Shown here piece after piece: positions 5,164 to 6,212 of a DNA stretch of 6,212 nucleotides. Numbering within the stretch: the stretch's first letter is position 1; every line of letters starts with the position of its first letter. The notes beneath the pieces are model-generated. The model was not told where the DNA came from and did not search any database. It worked only from the letters and a program-made list of their open reading frames with translations. The stretch covers positions 481 through 6,692 of the forward strand of contig DPWD01000365.1 in assembly GCA_003526465.1 (NCBI GenBank), given 5' to 3'. This DNA is from Hyphomonadaceae bacterium (lineage in GTDB: Bacteria; Pseudomonadota; Alphaproteobacteria; Caulobacterales; Aquidulcibacteraceae). The position numbers and the translations under genes are program-made.

Positions 5164-5909
5164 ATAAACCCCATGTCCCGCTCGTGGCTGCGAAACCGCC
5201 GGCCAGCATCGACATAGATCGTCTGGCCCGTCACTGCGGGATTTTCGAGCAGGAAGCGCACGGCGTGGGCGACGTCTTCCGGCGTGGGGCCATAATTCAG
5301 CGGCGTATCGGCGTGCAGACGCTGGTAATCGGCGTCAGCCTGCCCCGGCGCGGGCAGCACGTAACCGGGCGCGATGGCGTTGACGCGCACGCGCGGCGCC
5401 AATGCGCGCGCCAGCAGTTCGGTGGCGCCGGCGAGCGCGTATTTCGAGAGTGTGTAGGAGAAATGGTCCGGGTACGGGCTCGCCAGCTTGAAGTCGAGGA
5501 AGTTCACAACGCTGCCGCGCGCGCCCTCGGGCAGCGCCTCAGCGAACTCGCGCGCCAGCAGCGATGGCGTGAACGCATTGAGCGCGATGTGGCGCTCCAG
5601 CGTCTCTCCGGTGAGCGTGTCGATGGTGTCGTGCTCGAACATCGCGGCGCAATTGACCAAAGCAATTATCGGCGCGCCAGCCTTCTGTGTTGCGTGCGTG
5701 ATGAGCGCGTGGCGCTCTGCCTTGTCGTTGAGGTCGGCGCGCACGCTGACGGCGTGTCCGCCCTGCTTCGCGATTTCCGCGAGCAGCGCATTCGCGGCTT
5801 CCCCGGAGTCGCGGTAATGTACAACAATTCCCCAACCCGCCCGTGCGAGATCGAGCGCGGCGGCGCGACCCAGCCGCTGCGCTGCGCCGGTTATGAGGGC
5901 GTGTCTCAC
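5160..5909 (-). CDS. folM: FolM/PTR1-type pteridine reductase (SDR family)
   Basis: A 249-residue NADPH-dependent short-chain dehydrogenase/reductase. The nucleotide motif is TGAAQRLG (7-14), the TGXXXRXG form typical of pteridine reductases, followed by VVHYRDSGEAA, which fits NADPH. NCAA (86-89) replaces the usual NNAG. The catalytic residues are Asp139, Tyr152 and Lys156 (YTLSK); the aspartate sits 13 residues before the tyrosine, as in PTR1 and E. coli FolM, where it replaces the classic SDR serine. The likely reaction is reduction of dihydromonapterin or dihydrofolate; which one is not decided by sequence. The start is GTG 5909, overlapping the folB stop, with AGGAGG five bases upstream; the longer frame to 6014 only adds residues antisense-like to folB coding. 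A place directly after folB supports a pterin role. Confidence 0.82.
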   Translation of the reverse strand: MRHALITGAAQRLGRAAALDLARAGWGIVVHYRDSGEAANALLAEIAKQGGHAVSVRADLNDKAERHALITHATQKAGAPIIALVNCAAMFEHDTIDTLTGETLERHIALNAFTPSLLAREFAEALPEGARGSVVNFLDFKLASPYPDHFSYTLSKYALAGATELLARALAPRVRVNAIAPGYVLPAPGQADADYQRLHADTPLNYGPTPEDVAHAVRFLLENPAVTGQTIYVDAGRRFRSHERDMGFM

Positions 5910-6212
5910 TTCTCCCTCCTCACCATCACCGCCACCAAACCATCCCCGGACAGCACCGACGGCTTCTTCACGCTGACTTCCACCCAGCGTGCGCGCGGAG
6001 AAAGCGCCAGGCAATGCCCGGCGACGCGATCCGCCAAGGTCTCGATCAGATGCGCCGGCTCGCCAAGATCGTCACGGATGAAATGGATGATGCGGTCATA
6101 ATCGATGGTGGCGCCGATGCGGTCGTTGCCAACATAAGGCGGCGGGTCGGCGAGCGCGAGCGCCACCGAAATGCGCACTTCCTGCGGCGCGGCGCGCTCG
6201 GGCTCGGGCACG
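5906..6212 (-). CDS. folB: Dihydroneopterin aldolase (FolB), 5' end beyond the window
   Basis: About 101 codons are visible; the frame is open to the window edge and the true start lies outside, since the family is about 120 residues long and the usual N-terminal strand is missing. FolB converts 7,8-dihydroneopterin to 6-hydroxymethyl-dihydropterin plus glycolaldehyde in folate synthesis and can also epimerise to dihydromonapterin. Counting from the first visible codon, the substrate-side residues are Tyr38 in TIDYDRI, the pterin-anchoring Glu57 in HLIETLADRV, and the catalytic lysine in VKKPSVL (82-83, most likely Lys83 of the KP pair). The TGA stop (5908-5906) overlaps the next gene's GTG. 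The family also contains FolX epimerases, but the KP motif and neighbour order fit FolB. It heads the visible operon. Confidence 0.85.
   Translation of the reverse strand, partial: VPEPERAAPQEVRISVALALADPPPYVGNDRIGATIDYDRIIHFIRDDLGEPAHLIETLADRVAGHCLALSPRARWVEVSVKKPSVLSGDGLVAVMVRREK
5915..5920 (-). promoter_or_regulatory. Consensus ribosome binding site fixing the GTG start of the reductase
   Basis: AGGAGG on the minus strand lies inside the last codons of folB, five bases before GTG 5909. It decides this start over upstream in-frame codons and makes the reductase translationally coupled to folB through a GTGA overlap. Confidence 0.8.

Noticed and set aside
5910..6014. 35-residue N-terminal extension of the pteridine reductase
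   Set aside because: It runs over folB coding sequence and is glycine-rich without homology; GTG 5909 has a consensus ribosome site and starts directly before the nucleotide-binding strand.

Overview
The window looks like chromosomal DNA from a GC-rich alphaproteobacterium. The inference rests on GC-rich third codon positions, a GTTC-N7-GTTC direct repeat of the alphaproteobacterial LexA type, a FixK/FNR-type box in front of an OmpW gene, and a Tat-type leader. A Caulobacterales/Hyphomonadaceae-like host would fit, but no marker here fixes the genus. There is no rRNA, tRNA, insertion sequence, CRISPR array or phage gene. Most of the window is ordinary core genome with some unusual regulatory structure and one broken small gene.

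Left part (1-1441). The 3' end of a free-methionine-(R)-sulfoxide reductase gene (plus strand) converges on a PA0069-type, SplB-like radical SAM gene (minus strand). The radical SAM gene has a textbook alphaproteobacterial LexA box just upstream, and its protein ends in QQDLF, which resembles a sliding-clamp-binding peptide. Both point to a DNA-damage role for a family whose substrate is not established. It diverges from a secreted S41-type peptidase gene across a 123-base gap that holds the LexA box and a short inverted repeat.

Middle (1442-3999). The S41-family protein (Tat leader, PDZ-like region, catalytic-type serine) converges on an ompW-family outer membrane protein gene, with a strong 10-bp-stem hairpin between them. 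Upstream of ompW are a 14-bp FNR/FixK-like box and a 22-bp perfect palindrome placed where a repressor could block the promoter. Divergent from ompW lies a small ribbon-helix-helix antitoxin-like gene broken by a +1 frameshift in an A5 run. No toxin gene follows it.

Right part (3982-6212, minus strand). Three genes are translationally coupled in the order folB (5' end cut by the window edge), a FolM/PTR1-type pteridine reductase, and an unrecognised membrane protein with four predicted helices and a cysteine-rich extracytoplasmic domain. Both junctions are the same 4-base GTGA overlap, in which a GTG start overlaps the previous TGA stop. The first two genes act on pterins (folate or tetrahydromonapterin). 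The third has no assigned role and is the best candidate here for undescribed biology.
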